DNA of 64,000 bases from Massilia frigida (GCF_011682175.1 NZ_WHJG01000033.1:27661-91660), one strand, 5' to 3'; counted from the stretch's first letter, positions 31,976 through 41,566 are shown. Numbers and translations: made by a program. Notes: generated by a model from the letters alone, not told the origin.

Positions 31976-33313
31976 ATGCACGAGATACTCGTCAGGCGCG
32001 TCCAGCACCCGGTCGGCCAGGGCGGCTTTCATATGGCGGACATGCGGGTGGCGAACAAGCCATTCCGCTACATCTACGATTGCGGATCGGGCAATCCGGG
32101 CACGATCGGCATCTTGCTGAAGGGTCTGCGGCGATCCACCGGCGAAAAAGCATTCGACTGGCTCGTCATTTCAAGTTTCGACATGGACCACTGCAACGGC
32201 GTGGCGCTGCTACTCGCCGACGGCTATACATTCAAGCGCGTGTTCCTGCCGCACAGCCTGGACAACAAGCTGCTGGTCTGGCTGCTGTGCTGCTACGTGC
32301 TGGATGGGCGCAGCCTTGCGGAGATCAGAGATGCCCTCACATCGCTGTGGGTACTCCGTACGCTGTCCGAACAATTCGACCGCGATGGCGACGGTCCGGA
32401 CGATCTGCTCGAACGGATCGATCCGGATCCGGCGAAACCGAACGCGCCCAACGTCACCTACCATGTCAAGGGCGCGGACTGGATGTTTCGTTTCTACTCG
32501 CGCGAGACGAACCATGCGGACCTTGTCAAGACCCTGTTCGCCAAGGTCGAATTTGCGGAGCTCAAGAAGGTCATGGAACGCGCTGCGAAAACGGTCAGCG
32601 GAAAGGCCGCCAATCCTCGCGTTACTGAAAAGATCCTGACCGCACTGTTTGATGCGCTCGACAATCCGCCCAAGCCGGCACAGGCATGCAATGGCGCCGC
32701 ACCAAGCGGGCCGTCGGTCAAAAAGCTGCTGGGGAAAGCCTATCAAAACCTGACCGAGGACGACGCCCGCGTATTTGGCGACTATAACGAGGTCTCGCTT
32801 TGCCTGTACTCCGGCCCGTGCACCTCGGGCCAGAGCGCCGACAGCCGCTTCAGCGTGGAGCGCAACGTGGGATACCATTTCGACTATGACGCCCGGGATT
32901 GGACCCGTCGCGTCGGTTGGCTGGGGCTGGGCGATATCGGCTTTCGCAATCGGGCCTCGCTCGACGAGCTGGCGCTGTACTACCGTGCGGAGCTTGCGCT
33001 GTCGTGTACGAAAATGGTGCCGCATCACGGCGCGCAGAGTAACTACGGCAAGCATCTCGCCATGCTGCAGCCATTCTTTGCGCTCGATGCGGCGCGAACG
33101 CTCTGGATCGCCGCCGCCTACCCACTCACGCGCTACCGTCACCCGGCCGGCGTGGTGGTCCTGGAATCGGCGATGAATGGCACCTTCGTGATGGTCTCGG
33201 ACGACCCCGGATCGCGCATTGAAGAAACCATCCGCTCGATCCCGGCGCTGGCATTAAGCGGGTCCGGCGTCCGCTACCTGATCCATCTCTTGCGCAAGGC
33301 CGGCTATCGATAG
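31976..33313 (+). CDS. Metallo-beta-lactamase-fold protein with altered metal motif
   Basis: 445 residues from the ATG at 31976, with GGGAGAG five bases upstream. The fold is of the ComEC-like metallo-beta-lactamase type. Near residue 65 it has VISSFDMDHCNG, near 320 WLGLGDIG, and near 345 KMVPHHGAQSNYGKH. The first residue of the usual SHxDxDH metal motif is Ser, not His; the ComEC in this same window has VVSHSDIDHAGG. About 200 residues of helical sequence are inserted between the motifs. There is no signal peptide, so it is cytosolic. No neighbour suggests a pathway; its stop is 13 bp from the convergent dcd gene. The role is unknown; nuclease or hydrolase activity is possible. Confidence 0.72.
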   Translation: MHEILVRRVQHPVGQGGFHMADMRVANKPFRYIYDCGSGNPGTIGILLKGLRRSTGEKAFDWLVISSFDMDHCNGVALLLADGYTFKRVFLPHSLDNKLLVWLLCCYVLDGRSLAEIRDALTSLWVLRTLSEQFDRDGDGPDDLLERIDPDPAKPNAPNVTYHVKGADWMFRFYSRETNHADLVKTLFAKVEFAELKKVMERAAKTVSGKAANPRVTEKILTALFDALDNPPKPAQACNGAAPSGPSVKKLLGKAYQNLTEDDARVFGDYNEVSLCLYSGPCTSGQSADSRFSVERNVGYHFDYDARDWTRRVGWLGLGDIGFRNRASLDELALYYRAELALSCTKMVPHHGAQSNYGKHLAMLQPFFALDAARTLWIAAAYPLTRYRHPAGVVVLESAMNGTFVMVSDDPGSRIEETIRSIPALALSGSGVRYLIHLLRKAGYR

Positions 33314-33326
33314 CCGGCTGCGGCAA

Positions 33327-33896
33327 TCAGGCCTTGGGAAGCGTGACCCCGACCTGCCCCTGATATTTGCCGCCACGGTCCTTGTACGACACTTCGCACA
33401 CTTCGTCCGATTCGAAGAACAGCACCTGGGCCACGCCTTCGTTGGCATAGATCTTTGCCGGCAGCGGCGTGGTGTTGGAAAACTCCAGCGTGACAAAACC
33501 TTCCCATTCCGGCTCGAACGGGGTGACGTTGACGATAATGCCGCAGCGGGCGTAGGTCGATTTACCGAGGCAGATGGTCAGCACATTGCGCGGAATACGG
33601 AAGTACTCCACGGTGCGCGCCAGCGCGAACGAATTGGGCGGAATGATGCAAAAGCCCTTGCCCGAGACATCGACGAAATTGTTTTCGTCAAAATTCTTCG
33701 GGTCGACGATGGTGGTATTGATGTTGGTGAACAGCTTGAATTCATCGGCGCAGCGGATGTCGTAACCGTAGCTCGACGTGCCGTATGAAACGATGCGCTG
33801 GCCATCGCGTTCCTTGACCTGGCCCGGCTCGAAAGGCTCGATCATGCCCGTTTCCGCGGCCATTTTGCGGATCCATTTGTCGGATTTAATGCTCAT
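33327..33896 (-). CDS. dcd: dCTP deaminase
   Basis: 189 residues, close to the E. coli enzyme (193). Family motifs [36 protein letters not shown] and [20 protein letters not shown] are complete, including the catalytic Glu in TLEFSN. It deaminates dCTP to dUTP in the cytosol, the main route to dUMP for ThyA. It is convergent with the metallo-beta-lactamase-fold gene. Confidence 0.96.
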   Translation of the reverse strand: MSIKSDKWIRKMAAETGMIEPFEPGQVKERDGQRIVSYGTSSYGYDIRCADEFKLFTNINTTIVDPKNFDENNFVDVSGKGFCIIPPNSFALARTVEYFRIPRNVLTICLGKSTYARCGIIVNVTPFEPEWEGFVTLEFSNTTPLPAKIYANEGVAQVLFFESDEVCEVSYKDRGGKYQGQVGVTLPKA

Positions 33897-33923
33897 GCGT
33901 GTGATTCCAAAATAGAGAATAGG

Positions 33924-36527
33924 TCAATAGAGCGCCGTTTCAATGGCGCTCTCTCCGCCACCTGGGCAGCGCTCGCTTCGGAGCCGACCGGCGCGAGGCT
34001 TGCCGATCCGGTGCGGCGAAAAAAGAAATTCCCGCGATTTTACGCGAAAAGCCTTTGCCGGCGGCGATTGGCGGCCTGTTTTTGCCCTGGCGTCCGCCGT
34101 TTCCGCCCGCCCTGCCGGGACGGCACGCCGCCAAAGTGAGCCGCCTCCTGCCTGCCAATGAGCCGATCGGCGCGGCATCGCCTTCATGCGGGGGGGGCCG
34201 CCGGCGCCGGCGCGTCCGGATGGCGGCCCGCTCGCAGCTAGCCGGAAGCAATTCCTGCCCGCACGCTTGGCATCGTACATCGCCTGGTCGGCCGCCCTGA
34301 GCAGCAGGTCCGGTGTCATGCCGGCTTCAAAATAGGCGACACCGATACTGCTGCTCACTTGCAGCAGGATGGCTCCGACATCGAAAAGCGGCACCATCGC
34401 CTCGACCAGTTTGTGCGCGAGAACCGCGCCATCTTTCTCCCCGGTCATCCCTTCGACGATCAGGACGAATTCGTCGCCACCGAGCCGCGCCATGAAATCG
34501 GACTCGCGCAGCATCGCGCGGACGCGCTGGGCATACATGCGAATCACCTGGTCTCCCACGTCGTGCCCGTAGGTATCGTTGATCTGCTTGAAGCGGTCGA
34601 TGTCGAAGTACATCAGCGCCAGGCCATTGCGGCGCTGCGCCCGCTTGACCGCCTCCTCCAGCTGGCTCTGGAAGTATCCCCGGTTCGGCAGTCCGGTCAG
34701 ACTGTCGAAGTTCGCGCGCCGGAACAGCTCCTGCTCCATGTATTTGCGCGCTGTAATGTCCTCGGTGACAGCAAGAACGCCGACCACCTTCCCTTGGTCA
34801 TCTTTCAAGGGAATTTTGCTGGTTTCGATCCAGCATTCCGTGCCATCCGAGCGGACGTCGGTGGCCTGCATGCGCATGCGTGCCACCCCTGAGCGCATCA
34901 CCTCGCGGTCGACCTGATGGAAATGCGCCGCCTGATCGCGCCAGCGCAAGTCCGCATCTGTCTTGCCGAGCAACTGATCGATGCTTTGCAGGCCGGCCAC
35001 CTCCAGCAATGAGCGGTTACCTCCCTGATATTGACTGTCGATGTTTTTCCAGAAGACGTTTTGCGGAATATTGTCTAGTATGAGCTGCAACATTTGCCTG
35101 GATTCGTAGAGCGCCATCTCGGCTTGTTTGCGGTCGGTGATGTTTTCGGCGAACACCAGCACATGGCTGAGCTTATCGGCCACATTCATCGGTATCATGA
35201 CGATCGAGAGGTCCGAGCTGCGCCCGTTGGCGGCAGTGATTTGGGTGGTGTAAGCAACAGCGTGCCCGGCAAGGACTTCGTCGAAATGCCGCGCCGCCGC
35301 GTCGCGCTGCCCGGCTGCGATAAACCTGTCGTCCGTGGTGCCGATCAGCGCTTCGCCGCTCACCCCGAGTTCCTTGGCCATCTGCTGGTTGACCTGGATG
35401 AATCGGCGCTGAGGGTCCAGTGCATAGACTGCGAACGGATGGTGGGCGAAAAAACCGCCAAACCGTTCCCTGAAGTCGACAATCGCGCGCTTGCGTGACA
35501 GATAGCGCGGCCAGGCCGCCGTGGCATAGCCCGCGATCAAGGCAAGCAAGAGTCCGATAGCGAACACCTGCGCTCCCGCGCGCCTGGACTTGGGTCCCAG
35601 GTCGGCCTGTTTCGCATAAAAATAGACCAGCCAAGTGCGGTAGGCGAACTGCACTTCGGCGCGGTGCGCCAGCAGTTGGTCCGATTTCGCCTCCAGGGCG
35701 TGGGGCCGCTGGTCGCCGTCGAATACAATATTGTTGGCTGCAACGCTATCCTGGAACACTTCGAGGTCGAAGTACCGGGCCAGGTGCCCATCGTCGAAGT
35801 TCAGAAACAAGTGGTTCACATACAGCGCTGAAAATACGAAGCCGGTCAGATTGTCGCGCTGTGCCGTGGCAGTGCCGGCGCCTGGCCGGGATGCCCGTAC
35901 CGGAGCGAATATCAGCACCACGGGACGCTTGCTCGCATCGCGCAGCGCCATGTGGAGCCGGGTGGCGACCGGTTCATCGCGAGCCTCGGCCTCCCGCATC
36001 GCGGCGCGGCGCTCGGGAACCGCCGAAAAATCGAAGCCGCGCAGCCGGCCGGCACGGGCCGGGTCGCCGCCATGCTGGCCATACAGCAGAGGAAAGTAGG
36101 CATCGACACCAGCGCGCCGATTCAGGATGCGGTAGCGCGGAAAGAGCAGGCTCGCCTCGGCCTCGAAGCGATCGGCCTGTGCGGCAGGCACCTTGGGCAG
36201 GTAGCCGAACGAACTGATCCCCTCCAACTTTTCGAACATCCGGCTGGCGTTGATATAGTGGTCGAATTCTGCGGGCTGGACATCGTTAGAGGCGCTGAAA
36301 AAGGCCGCCAGCGCCCGGCTTGCGCTCACGTACAGGTCGAGCCGGTGCCGCAACAGCGAGGCATAGTTCTTTGCAACTTCCTGCAATTCGCTGAGCTGTT
36401 CCGCTTCACTGCGTTGCGCGCGGTCCACGTAGGCATAAGCGGAGAGCGCCAGGCCGATCACGAACACACCAGCCGGCAGCCCGTGGCGGCCGAGTGTTTT
36501 TTTAATGCGTTCCAAGTGCGAAGCCAT
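33924..36527 (-). CDS. CHASE-PAS-PAS-GGDEF diguanylate cyclase
   Basis: 867 residues. A transmembrane helix (about 15-33), a periplasmic CHASE domain (about 75-300), a second helix (about 318-336), two PAS/PAC domains (about 355-475 and 480-605) and a GGDEF domain (about 610-770). The active site is ARLGGDEF, with an RESD inhibitory site five residues before it, so c-di-GMP synthesis with product inhibition is expected. The last 100 or so residues, after NCFRLAAS, are Arg/Pro/Gly-rich and unlike the family. They begin at an 8-base homopolymer (34190-34197). One base fewer would end the protein at once with GGPPA, so this tail may be a frameshift artefact. Confidence 0.9.
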   Translation of the reverse strand: MASHLERIKKTLGRHGLPAGVFVIGLALSAYAYVDRAQRSEAEQLSELQEVAKNYASLLRHRLDLYVSASRALAAFFSASNDVQPAEFDHYINASRMFEKLEGISSFGYLPKVPAAQADRFEAEASLLFPRYRILNRRAGVDAYFPLLYGQHGGDPARAGRLRGFDFSAVPERRAAMREAEARDEPVATRLHMALRDASKRPVVLIFAPVRASRPGAGTATAQRDNLTGFVFSALYVNHLFLNFDDGHLARYFDLEVFQDSVAANNIVFDGDQRPHALEAKSDQLLAHRAEVQFAYRTWLVYFYAKQADLGPKSRRAGAQVFAIGLLLALIAGYATAAWPRYLSRKRAIVDFRERFGGFFAHHPFAVYALDPQRRFIQVNQQMAKELGVSGEALIGTTDDRFIAAGQRDAAARHFDEVLAGHAVAYTTQITAANGRSSDLSIVMIPMNVADKLSHVLVFAENITDRKQAEMALYESRQMLQLILDNIPQNVFWKNIDSQYQGGNRSLLEVAGLQSIDQLLGKTDADLRWRDQAAHFHQVDREVMRSGVARMRMQATDVRSDGTECWIETSKIPLKDDQGKVVGVLAVTEDITARKYMEQELFRRANFDSLTGLPNRGYFQSQLEEAVKRAQRRNGLALMYFDIDRFKQINDTYGHDVGDQVIRMYAQRVRAMLRESDFMARLGGDEFVLIVEGMTGEKDGAVLAHKLVEAMVPLFDVGAILLQVSSSIGVAYFEAGMTPDLLLRAADQAMYDAKRAGRNCFRLAASGPPSGRAGAGGPPRMKAMPRRSAHWQAGGGSLWRRAVPAGRAETADARAKTGRQSPPAKAFRVKSREFLFSPHRIGKPRAGRLRSERCPGGGESAIETALY

Positions 36528-36861
36528 TCTTTCCCCTGCCAGTTTGCTGGCGAATCCGGCGCGAGGGACCGCGCCCGCCCTTGCCGGGCAATACGGCTTG
36601 AGGGCGATGATGTCCTGATCTTAGCAGCCTCCTTTTTTCATCGCGGCAATGCACAAGGAATATTCCCGACAGGGTCAGCACAAATACAACACGTTCAGCT
36701 TGCATCGGTGCGCGATGGCGGCCAGGAACGCCGGGAAGCACTTACCGCATTCAAACTGGCCAGACTGGGAAGACGGCCAGGCCGGCCATCGAGATGAAGT
36801 GTCAACCGGCGGACATCATGGCCAGAATGGCATCACGGCCGTCGCGCGGGAAGCGTGCGCG
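36528..36861. other. Intergenic stretch, no gene seen
   Basis: These 334 bp separate the CHASE/GGDEF gene from the end of the upstream SDR gene on the same strand. Short open frames exist on both strands but none has protein-like composition, a ribosome site or recognisable homology. It must contain the promoter of the GGDEF gene. Confidence 0.4.
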
Positions 36862-37890
36862 TCAAAACCAGCCATGGCTGCGATACCAGGCGATGGTATC
36901 CGTCACGGTTTGTTCAAGCGGCCTGAACTTCAGTGCGAGTTCGCGCTCGCTCTTGGCGTGATTGAAGTGGCTACGTCCGGCTTCCTTGACCATCAAGCGC
37001 ACTGTGGCCAGACCGAGCAGAATGGGCCTGCCGCTGATGCGCGCGTAGAGTTCCTGCGCCGCCGCCAGGACGTACAAGAGGGGTAAAGGCAGATCGCGCA
37101 TGGGTGTCTTGACGCCGGCGATCTTGCCCAACAAGGGCACCAGTTGCCGCATTGTCATGTGGCGGCCCGCCGCCAGGTAACGTTCTCCGCGTTGCCCGTG
37201 CAGCGCCGCCGCGATATGTGCCTGCGCCACGTCGCGCGCGTCGACCACGGAAAAACTGCCTGGCACCAGCCCCGGCAATTTACCAAGAACCACGTCGTTG
37301 ACAAATTGTCCCGACGAGGTGGGACCGATGTCGGCCGGTCCCCACATCCACCCGGGCAGAACCAGACTGGCGTGCATGTCCGGGTGGCCTGCCAGAAAGT
37401 GCAGCACGGCTTGATCGGCCAATATCTTGCTGCGGTAATAGTCGTCTGCATCCTCCAGCTCGCGCAGGCAGGATTCGTCGATGGGTGCGCCTGGTTCGCC
37501 ATTGAGCACGGCAATCGATGAGGTCTGCACAAAACGCCGGATGCCGGCGCCGTAAGCCTGTTCGATGAGCGACCGGGTCCCATCGACATTGATGCGCTTG
37601 AGTTCCTTCCAGTGGCTGCCGCCCTTGTAGTTGTCGCGGAAGAAGGCTGCCGTATGAAACACGACATCGCATCCTCGCAGCTGATCGGCGAAGGCGGACA
37701 CGTCCGCCATGTCGCCCAACACCAGCTCGACGCCTTCCAGTCCCCCGAATTGTTGCTGGCCCTTGTACAGCGAGCGAACCAGCGCCTTGACGGCAAAGCC
37801 GCGCCCGATCAGCTCGCGCACGAGGTTGTTGCCGAGGAGGCCAGTCGCGCCGGTGACGAACGCGGTCTTCAGTTGCGGGTCTATTTTCAT
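36862..37890 (-). CDS. NAD(P)-dependent SDR, dihydroflavonol-reductase/epimerase type
   Basis: 342 residues, an extended short-chain dehydrogenase. The dinucleotide motif is FVTGATGLLGNNLV near the N-terminus. The catalytic Tyr and Lys are in DDYYRSKILAD, with Ser in QTSSIAVLNG. It resembles dihydroflavonol-4-reductase-like NAD(P)H-dependent reductases acting on small aldehydes or ketones; the substrate is not evident. It is divergent from a TetR regulator across 103 bp, a layout in which the repressor usually controls both genes. Confidence 0.92.
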   Translation of the reverse strand: MKIDPQLKTAFVTGATGLLGNNLVRELIGRGFAVKALVRSLYKGQQQFGGLEGVELVLGDMADVSAFADQLRGCDVVFHTAAFFRDNYKGGSHWKELKRINVDGTRSLIEQAYGAGIRRFVQTSSIAVLNGEPGAPIDESCLRELEDADDYYRSKILADQAVLHFLAGHPDMHASLVLPGWMWGPADIGPTSSGQFVNDVVLGKLPGLVPGSFSVVDARDVAQAHIAAALHGQRGERYLAAGRHMTMRQLVPLLGKIAGVKTPMRDLPLPLLYVLAAAQELYARISGRPILLGLATVRLMVKEAGRSHFNHAKSERELALKFRPLEQTVTDTIAWYRSHGWF

Positions 37891-37993
37891 ATCAGATGAA
37901 TTTCAAAGTTCGATTGATATTTAGTTTGCCGGAGCCACCCCAGGGGTGTCAAGGAATATCTCAGCCCCTATCCAGAGTTCGTGTGATATCTTA

Positions 37994-38665
37994 ATGGGCA
38001 TGAGTCAAACCACACCACGAAAACGCCTGTCCCGCGAGGAAAGCCAGGCCCAGACACGCGCGCGTCTGATCGACACCGCGCAGCAGCTATTTGTCACGAA
38101 CGGCTATGGAGGCACGTCGATCCGCGATATTGCGGATTGGGCGGGGTATTCGCAGGGGGCCTTCTACTCGAACTTTGCCAGCAAGGAGGAGGTTCTTTTG
38201 GAGTTGCTGCGGGGGCATATGGAGGCCGAAGCCGCGCAACTATCCAACGCCGTCGACAGCGGCGGACGGACGCCGGAACAGATATTGGGCGGGCTGGAGT
38301 CCTGGGCCGCCACGCTCAACAACGATGCCGACTGGTGCACGCTGTCGATCGAACTGCAGCTGCATGCCAATCGTAGCCCGACCTTCGCGCTCGAGTACCA
38401 GACGGTGTGGGATGCGCACCGGGCTGGGCTGGGCCGCGTGGTCGGCAAGTTATTCGCCACACTCGGACGCACGCCGCCGGCCGAACCGGAGGAGCTCGCG
38501 GCGGCCTTCATTGCGCTGACATATGGCCTGGCGCTGCAAAGAGTAGCGGGGCGGCCCGATCCGTCAGGACGCTTGATCCTGGTGTTTCTGCGCGGACTGA
38601 TCGCCAGCGCCGGCTTGCTGGATACGGCGCCTGGCGCTGATCCGCAGCCGGCGTTGCCGGCATAG
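37994..38665 (+). CDS. TetR family transcriptional regulator
   Basis: 223 residues from ATG 37994; the ATG at 38000 (MSQTT) is an equally good start. The N-terminal DNA-binding domain (about residues 18-66) has the TetR pattern ARLIDTAQQLFVTNGYGGTS, then IRDIADWAGYSQGAFYSNFA. The C-terminal ligand domain (about 85-205) is of the type with an all-helical pocket. It probably represses itself and the divergent SDR gene. The ligand is unknown. Confidence 0.9.
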   Translation: MGMSQTTPRKRLSREESQAQTRARLIDTAQQLFVTNGYGGTSIRDIADWAGYSQGAFYSNFASKEEVLLELLRGHMEAEAAQLSNAVDSGGRTPEQILGGLESWAATLNNDADWCTLSIELQLHANRSPTFALEYQTVWDAHRAGLGRVVGKLFATLGRTPPAEPEELAAAFIALTYGLALQRVAGRPDPSGRLILVFLRGLIASAGLLDTAPGADPQPALPA

Positions 38666-38723
38666 GCCGAAGGGATCAACCGGGACAGGCTCTGAGCGCG
38701 GCGTTGGCCGCGCCGGGGAATCG

Positions 38724-39533
38724 CTAAACCTGGCGCTGCGGGAGCAGCCTGGCGATCATCTCGCGCGTCAGGCGCCCCGCCAGCTCGGGCGACTCCATCG
38801 GAAACAGATGCCCGCCGCCGGGGATTTCGACGAAATTATCGCCCACCAGCTTGCGCGTGGCGTCCAGGCCGGCCTGGCGCAGCTCCACCGATTCGGTGCC
38901 GGCGATGAAGCCGATCGGCACCGGGTAAGCCTTGTCCATCACGCTGCCCAGGTGGTGCGGCAAGCCGCGGTAAATATCGGTTTCCACGTCGCGCGAGAAG
39001 CGCAGCTGTACCCCGTCCGGATGCGGTTCGAGGCCATGTTCCAGATAATCGTGCAGCACGCCGGGCGCCCAGGCCGCGAACACCGGCTTGGAGACAAAGT
39101 GGTCGTAGGCCGCCTGCACGCTGGGCCACACCGTGCGGCGTCGGCGCGACAGGCGGGCCGGCGACAGATAGTCGCTCCAGCTCTGGTTCACTTTCACCAG
39201 CCGCCAGAGCATGGCGCGCCAGCCCGCCACCACGGGCGAATCGAGCATGACCACGCAGCGCACCAGGTCCGGGCGCTCCTTGGCCGCCATCATGCTCAGC
39301 ATCCCGCCCAGCGAATGACCGACCAGGATCGCTGGCGTGCCGTAGCTCTCCAGCGTGGCGACCAGGTGCTCGACCAGCTTGGGCCAGCCATCGCTGACCG
39401 GATAGTCCGGATCGTGGCCGTACATGTCGACCGCGCGGATGTCGTAGTCCGGGCGCAGCTGGTCGAAGAACTTGCGGTAGCTACCGGCCGGGAAGCTGTT
39501 GCCGTGTGAAAAATGCAGGATCGGTGTCGTCAT
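38724..39533 (-). CDS. Alpha/beta hydrolase
   Basis: 269 residues. The oxyanion HGNSFPAGSY motif, the nucleophile elbow GHSLGG (S74), and the C-terminal His in GGGHLFPMES outline the catalytic triad. The middle helices form a lid over the site. No close named enzyme is evident; esterase, lipase or hydrolase of small acyl substrates are possible. Convergent with the TetR gene across 58 bp and probably a single-gene unit; the intradiol dioxygenase lies on the same strand, with its stop 41 bp upstream of this start. Confidence 0.88.
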   Translation of the reverse strand: MTTPILHFSHGNSFPAGSYRKFFDQLRPDYDIRAVDMYGHDPDYPVSDGWPKLVEHLVATLESYGTPAILVGHSLGGMLSMMAAKERPDLVRCVVMLDSPVVAGWRAMLWRLVKVNQSWSDYLSPARLSRRRRTVWPSVQAAYDHFVSKPVFAAWAPGVLHDYLEHGLEPHPDGVQLRFSRDVETDIYRGLPHHLGSVMDKAYPVPIGFIAGTESVELRQAGLDATRKLVGDNFVEIPGGGHLFPMESPELAGRLTREMIARLLPQRQV

Positions 39534-39573
39534 TTTTCGATTGTAAGACGATTCCGGGGCCGCTTATGCAGGA

Positions 39574-40434
39574 TTAGAGGGAAACCCCTACTGTCAGCGT
39601 GGCGACGTAGCCCAGGCTCGCGCTGCCGCTCACGCTGGCGATTTGCAGCGCGCTGCCGTCGCTAAATACGTTGTCGGTGGCGTAGCTGATGTTGGCCAGG
39701 TTGCGCACGCTGGCGCTGTAGCCGGTGGCGGCGTAGGTGTCGGCCAGCATCGAAGTGGGAAAGCCGAACTGCGAAGTCTTGATGCGGTTGGCCGCGCTGG
39801 TGCTCCTGGCCAGGCTTGGATAGACCTCGAAGTGCACGTGCGGCATGCGGCCCGCGTAGCAGCCCGGGAAGATCGTGGTGAAGGTGACCATGCCGCTGGC
39901 GTCGGCTTCCTGCACGCCGCGCAGGTAGTTTTCGACGGTGACGCCGCTGGTGTACATCGAATAGCGCCCTTCGCGGTCGCAGTGCCACAGGTAGACGGTG
40001 GCCCCGGCCAGCGAGGCGCAGCTCGATTTCACTTTCACCATCTGCAGCTTGATCGTCAGCGGCACGCCGGCGGCGACACCGCTGGCGCCGGCGATGCTGG
40101 CGCGGATATCGGGCCGCACGATGCCGGCCAGGATCAGCGCATTGGCCACGCCACCGACGCTGCTGTTGGTGCCGTCGCCGGGGTACGGGCCGCCCGTCTC
40201 TTCCGGGATCACGGCGCAGGAAGCGCTGCTGCCGGTGGCGGGCGTGGTACCGGTATCGGCGGCCGGGGTGGTGCTCACGCTGCCGCCCGAATCGCCTCCG
40301 CCGCCGCATCCAGCCAGCGGCAATGCCGCCGCCGATGCGAACATCCAGCGCAGCGATCGGCGCCGGCTGATGGTCATATCCAGCATGGTTTGCATGTCCT
40401 GGGCCAGGCTGTGGTCGTGGTCGTGATGTTCCAT
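39574..40434 (-). CDS. Exported intradiol ring-cleavage dioxygenase (lipoprotein-like)
   Basis: 286 residues. The N-terminus has a twin-arginine-like SRRRSLRWMF followed by a hydrophobic stretch and a lipobox LAGC (about residue 43), then a Gly/Ser/Thr linker. The dioxygenase domain (about 80-260) resembles the protocatechuate 3,4-dioxygenase beta chain. Iron-ligand candidates are the Tyr in GRYSMY and FPGCYAGRMP and the His pair in HVHFEV. Secreted family members are thought to act on phenolics or polymers at the cell surface. It lies 22 bp after the Gly-rich gene, apparently in the CpxP-type operon, with an AAGGACA ribosome site. Confidence 0.88.
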   Translation of the reverse strand: MEHHDHDHSLAQDMQTMLDMTISRRRSLRWMFASAAALPLAGCGGGGDSGGSVSTTPAADTGTTPATGSSASCAVIPEETGGPYPGDGTNSSVGGVANALILAGIVRPDIRASIAGASGVAAGVPLTIKLQMVKVKSSCASLAGATVYLWHCDREGRYSMYTSGVTVENYLRGVQEADASGMVTFTTIFPGCYAGRMPHVHFEVYPSLARSTSAANRIKTSQFGFPTSMLADTYAATGYSASVRNLANISYATDNVFSDGSALQIASVSGSASLGYVATLTVGVSL

Positions 40435-40456
40435 GGTATTGTCCTTGTGTGCCGAA

Positions 40457-41041
40457 TCAGGCGGTGGTGTTAATCAGGTTGCCGGCGGGTCGCGTGGCAT
40501 CGAGTTTGGTGGCCAGCGTTTGCAGGAAGTGGCCCAGCCTGGAGGACGCGTCCGCGCTGTCCAGGCCAAAGGCGCCGAGCAGTTTGCCGAACGAGGATTC
40601 CAGCCTGGCGGTGCTGCCGGTGGTGTCGCTGTCGTCGGTGTCGGTCTCGCTGCCGGCCTGTTTGGTCAGGCTGCCGGCCAGCGACGCCAGGTCGGACTGC
40701 ATGCCCCCTCCTCCGCCCCCGGGCGGTGGTCCGCCGCCACCGGGAAGCGGCCCTTGCGGACCTTTGCCGCCCTTGCCGCCGGCCGACTGCAGCGATTCCA
40801 TCAATTCATTCAAGAAGTCGCCCAGCGCGCTGGCCGGATCGGCGCTCGCGCTGCTGTCGGCCGCATCGGCATCGGCCACGCCGATCTCCTGCAAGGCGCT
40901 GGCGATGGCGCTGACAAAGGCCTTGCCGTCGGGCGGGGCAGCGGCCGCCGGCTTGGCTGCGGCGCCGGCGGGCACGCTGCGGTACTGGCTGGCCTGGGTC
41001 GTGGCGGTCGGGCTGAATGCCCCAATGGCGCTGGTGGACAT
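40457..41041 (-). CDS. Gly/Pro-rich hypothetical protein
   Basis: 194 residues with no recognised domain. An Ala/Pro-rich N-terminus (about 1-60) is followed by a helix-rich segment. A collagen-like, low-complexity run of Gly and Pro comes next (about 90-115), then a second helical segment ending LATKLDATRPAGNLINTTA. There is no signal peptide. It lies between the CpxP/Spy-like gene (18 bp) and the dioxygenase gene (15 to 22 bp). This suggests it is part of the same envelope-stress operon. The function is unknown. Confidence 0.7.
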   Translation of the reverse strand: MSTSAIGAFSPTATTQASQYRSVPAGAAAKPAAAAPPDGKAFVSAIASALQEIGVADADAADSSASADPASALGDFLNELMESLQSAGGKGGKGPQGPLPGGGGPPPGGGGGGMQSDLASLAGSLTKQAGSETDTDDSDTTGSTARLESSFGKLLGAFGLDSADASSRLGHFLQTLATKLDATRPAGNLINTTA

Positions 41042-41059
41042 GGTGTTCTCTTGGGAAGA

Positions 41060-41515
41060 TCAGGGACGTGGGTGGTGGCGCGGACGATTGTCGGCGGACT
41101 GCTTGCGCTGCTCCGGCGTGAGCACGGCGCGCACCTGGGCGTCGGTGCGGGCGTCGAGCAAGGCCAGTGCGGCCAGCGCATTGCCGGCGGCCTGCGCCAG
41201 GGAGCTCGCCCTGGCGTCGTCGAACTGCTCCGCATTACCGAGGGCGCGCAGGGCCTCTTGCGAATTATGCAAGGTGCGGGTGTGCTCGCGGCGCTTCGGT
41301 TCCTGCGCATGCATGATGGCGAAGACCTTGTCTTCCTGGGCATCCGTGAGGTCGACCCCGTGTCCGAACGCCGGACCGCGATCGTGCGGGCCGTGCGCGC
41401 CCATGTCCGGCCTCGGTCCCGGCGGCGGCATGCCGCCCTCCCCCGGCGCGGCAACGGCGCCAAGGCAGGCGCTGCTTAACAAGATGGCGAGTACGCGTTG
41501 TTGTATGTTTTTCAT
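41060..41515 (-). CDS. CpxP/Spy-family periplasmic chaperone-like protein
   Basis: 151 residues from the ATG at 41515, where a signal peptide begins (about 1-22, ending VAA). It is rich in Pro, Gly and His just after the signal. It has two LTxxQ-type motifs (DLTDAQEDKVFAIMHAQEPK and LTPEQRKQ), the hallmark of Spy/CpxP. These proteins bind unfolded periplasmic proteins or hold the CpxA sensor off. It faces cpxR across a shared promoter containing a CpxR box, the same arrangement as cpxP-cpxRA in E. coli. It is followed by the Gly-rich and dioxygenase genes. Confidence 0.88.
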   Translation of the reverse strand: MKNIQQRVLAILLSSACLGAVAAPGEGGMPPPGPRPDMGAHGPHDRGPAFGHGVDLTDAQEDKVFAIMHAQEPKRREHTRTLHNSQEALRALGNAEQFDDARASSLAQAAGNALAALALLDARTDAQVRAVLTPEQRKQSADNRPRHHPRP

Positions 41516-41566
41516 GGCGGTTCCTGTCAGTGCGTTACGAAGGATTCCATTGTGCGAGGGCGAGAT

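Noticed and set aside
37612..37924. Short plus-strand frames opposite the SDR gene start
   Set aside because: They overlap a well supported gene in antisense and carry no motif.
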